DNA from: Companilactobacillus baiquanensis
GTDB lineage: Bacteria; Bacillota; Bacilli; Lactobacillales; Lactobacillaceae
DNA: 55,722 bases
Assembly (NCBI RefSeq): GCF_003946605.1
Contig: NZ_RHOQ01000010.1
Coordinates: forward strand, 1-55,722
Direction of reading: 5' to 3'
The notes beneath the pieces were generated by a model. It did no database searches, had not been told where the DNA came from, and was given only the letters and a program-made list of their open reading frames with translations. Of the stretch, positions 54,095-55,722 are shown piece after piece. Position numbers and translations under genes: made by a program. The number at the start of each line of letters is the position of its first letter. The first letter of the stretch is position 1.

Positions 54095-55438
54095 ATGAAC
54101 AATAAACGAAAAGGTAGTTTAAAGGGGTTACTGCCGCTGATCATATTTTTGATTTTATATGCTTTAACGGGGATCTTTTCAGGTAAATTTGACAGTATGC
54201 CTCTATTGGTAGGGATAATAATTGCGTCAGTAGTATCCTTTAGTCTGTCGCCACCTGAAGGTACTAAAAAAATGTCTTTTGAAGAAAAATTTATGACCTT
54301 TTGTAAGGGTGGTGGAGAACCAACACTTATTATGATGGTAGTAATTTTTATTTTAGCGGGTGCTTTTCAAGGTATTGCTTCAAAGATGCACGCTGTCTCT
54401 TCAGTGACTAATTTAGGACTAAGTATTTTACCTTCTAATATGATTCTTCCGGGAATTTTTGTGATCGGTTGTATTTTAAGCTTTGCCATGGGGACTTCAA
54501 TGGGAACTATTACAGCCTTAATGCCGGTAGCAGTTGATGTGGCTATAAAAACAGGTGTTGATCCAGCAATGATGGCAGGAATCGTCGTTGGTAGTGCTAT
54601 GTTTGGTGATAATTTATCATTCATTTCAGCAACTGCCATTGCTTCAGTACAGACACAAGGTGTTGAGCAAAGAGAAAAATTTAAATTAAATATTATTACT
54701 TATATTCCAGCAATTCTTATCAATATAATTTTATTAGCTTTATATCCTATAAAAGATGTGGTTTTGAATGGTTCGTATGATTGGAATTTTATTAATTTGA
54801 TACCATATATTTTGGTCATTGTTTTATCTTTAGTAGGTCTTAATGTCATGCCAGTAATGATGATCGGTGTTATTTCAGGTGTTGTGATCGGCGTTATTAA
54901 TGGTGATTTTAGTTTGATCGGGTCAATGAAATATGTTCAAAATGGGATGTATAGTATGGAAGATATTGCCATTATTTCTATTTTTGTTGGCGGATTAGTT
55001 GAAGTTATGAAATATCTAGGTGGTATCCAATGGTTAATGGATACTCTTGGCAAAAGAACTAAGTCTAAACGTGGAGCTGAATTCTCGATCGGACTCTTGG
55101 TAACTTTATTGTGTGTCGCTACAACTAATAATACGATCGCCATTGTTACAGTTGGTCCACTAGCAACTGAAATTGGACGAAAATTTAAGCTCTCTAGAGC
55201 AAGAGTTTCAACGTTATTATCAATGTTTGCTACACATGTTCAAGGATTGATCCCATATGCTGGTCAGTTATTAGTCGCAGGTGGGATGGCAAAGGTATCT
55301 CCAATATCAATTGTTCCTTGGGTTTGGTATTGTTACTTAATGATCATTATGAGTGTGTTGTTTGTATTTTTACGTTTTCCAAAGGTAAAAGTTACACCTA
55401 AAACTGGTTATGATAATTTTGAATTAGAAGTGAAATAG
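54095..55438 (+). CDS. NhaC-family Na+/H+ antiporter
   Basis: 447 aa with ten to twelve membrane helices. The GTSMGTITALMPVAVDVA and SAMFGDNLSFIS segments are NhaC-family hallmarks. Members include Na+/H+ antiporters and malate/lactate exchangers (MleN type), so the substrate could be an organic acid; which one applies is not clear. It has its own start region after a terminator (GGAGGG before ATG 54095) and ends at a bidirectional terminator. Confidence 0.83.
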   Translation: MNNKRKGSLKGLLPLIIFLILYALTGIFSGKFDSMPLLVGIIIASVVSFSLSPPEGTKKMSFEEKFMTFCKGGGEPTLIMMVVIFILAGAFQGIASKMHAVSSVTNLGLSILPSNMILPGIFVIGCILSFAMGTSMGTITALMPVAVDVAIKTGVDPAMMAGIVVGSAMFGDNLSFISATAIASVQTQGVEQREKFKLNIITYIPAILINIILLALYPIKDVVLNGSYDWNFINLIPYILVIVLSLVGLNVMPVMMIGVISGVVIGVINGDFSLIGSMKYVQNGMYSMEDIAIISIFVGGLVEVMKYLGGIQWLMDTLGKRTKSKRGAEFSIGLLVTLLCVATTNNTIAIVTVGPLATEIGRKFKLSRARVSTLLSMFATHVQGLIPYAGQLLVAGGMAKVSPISIVPWVWYCYLMIIMSVLFVFLRFPKVKVTPKTGYDNFELEVK

Positions 55439-55443
55439 CATAA

Positions 55444-55487
55444 AAATAGCTCAGTAATCCGAATTTGGATTACTGAGCTATTTTTGT
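55444..55487. terminator. bidirectional terminator, antiporter / alcohol dehydrogenase
   Basis: AAATAGCTCAGTAATCC and GGATTACTGAGCTATTT pair perfectly over 17 bp around GAATTT, with A-runs and T-runs on both sides of the stem. Confidence 0.9.
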
Positions 55488-55500
55488 TTAAACGGTTATA

Positions 55501-55722
55501 CTATTCACCTGGTTTGTAATCTTTATCAATGATCAAGATAGGTTTGATAGTCTTACCACTAACTGAATCTGCATCAGCTTCATTGATTTGGTCAAAGTCA
55601 TAGAACTTCTCTGTCAAATCAAATGGGAAGACACCTAACTTGAAGAATTCGATCAAACGTGGAATATCAACTTGAGGAATTGAATCTCCCATGTTTACTC
55701 CGACGATCTTCTTGTCATCAAC
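55501..55722 (-). CDS. zinc-type alcohol dehydrogenase, 3' end only
   Basis: The 73 C-terminal residues lie in the window, and the gene continues past 55722. KKIVGVNMGDSIPQVDIPRLIEFFKLG and FDLTEKFYDFDQINEA match the C-terminal part of the MDR-superfamily zinc alcohol dehydrogenases (NAD(P)-dependent, class resembling AdhC/aryl-alcohol types). The catalytic zinc ligands are outside the window. Stop TAG at 55501-55503, next to the shared terminator. Confidence 0.8.
   Translation of the reverse strand, partial: VDDKKIVGVNMGDSIPQVDIPRLIEFFKLGVFPFDLTEKFYDFDQINEADADSVSGKTIKPILIIDKDYKPGE

Overview
The window is AT-rich, densely packed low-GC Gram-positive DNA. The gene families and their order (cggR-gapA-pgk-tpiA-eno; secG-esterase-rnr-smpB; cdaA-cdaR-glmM followed by glmS; comG operon-methyltransferase-ackA; an LPXTG surface protein; oleate hydratase) point to a Lactobacillaceae chromosome. 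A Companilactobacillus-like species fits, but no marker here settles the species. No insertion sequence, prophage, CRISPR array or rRNA is visible, so this looks like core chromosome with a few accessory genes.

Layout. 1-2.3 kb: the end of a hexuronate catabolic operon (kduI, kduD), then on the minus strand a membrane acyltransferase and tRNA-Arg(CCG). 2.3-8.1 kb: the complete lower-glycolysis operon, with a promoter, a two-repeat CggR operator and an internal terminator after gapA. 8.1-13.6 kb: a ClC transporter, then secG, a carboxylesterase, RNase R and SmpB. 13.6-16.3 kb: an ABC-2 exporter with a LytTR regulator and a small DUF3021-type membrane protein, preceded by a direct repeat with LytTR-operator geometry. 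16.3-21.4 kb: an EAL-domain protein, NADH oxidase, TetR regulator, a candidate small RNA, a GNAT enzyme, a long stable hairpin, a LURP-one-like protein and a HAD phosphatase. 21.5-25.4 kb: DNA repair (ung, exoA, DEDDh exonuclease) interleaved with pta and tsaE.

25.4-34 kb is a cell-envelope and second-messenger block: murB, a CPA1 antiporter, cdaA-cdaR-glmM and glmS. It covers UDP-GlcNAc precursor supply, UDP-MurNAc synthesis and c-di-AMP synthesis. 34-39.5 kb: an amino-acid permease, a VanZ-like protein and a 1078-aa LPXTG protein with BspA-type leucine-rich repeats. 39.6-46.2 kb: yebC, the full comGA-GG competence pseudopilus operon, a YtxK-like methyltransferase and ackA; with pta at 22 kb this completes the acetyl-P/acetate branch. 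46.3-50 kb: oleate hydratase behind an array of inverted half-sites, and an uncharacterised 586-aa membrane protein. 50-55.7 kb: a 440-bp regulatory region, then alanine dehydrogenase, threonine dehydratase, a SteT-like permease and an NhaC-type antiporter, which together look like an amino-acid deamination module, and the 3' end of a zinc alcohol dehydrogenase.

I found no clear new multi-gene system. The best leads are regulatory or orphan: the LytTR cassette with its putative operator, the candidate sRNA at 19.14-19.22 kb, the 69-nt hairpin at 19.85 kb, the half-site array before ohyA, and the repeat-rich, structured region before ald. All start choices and motif assignments were made by eye, without database searches.
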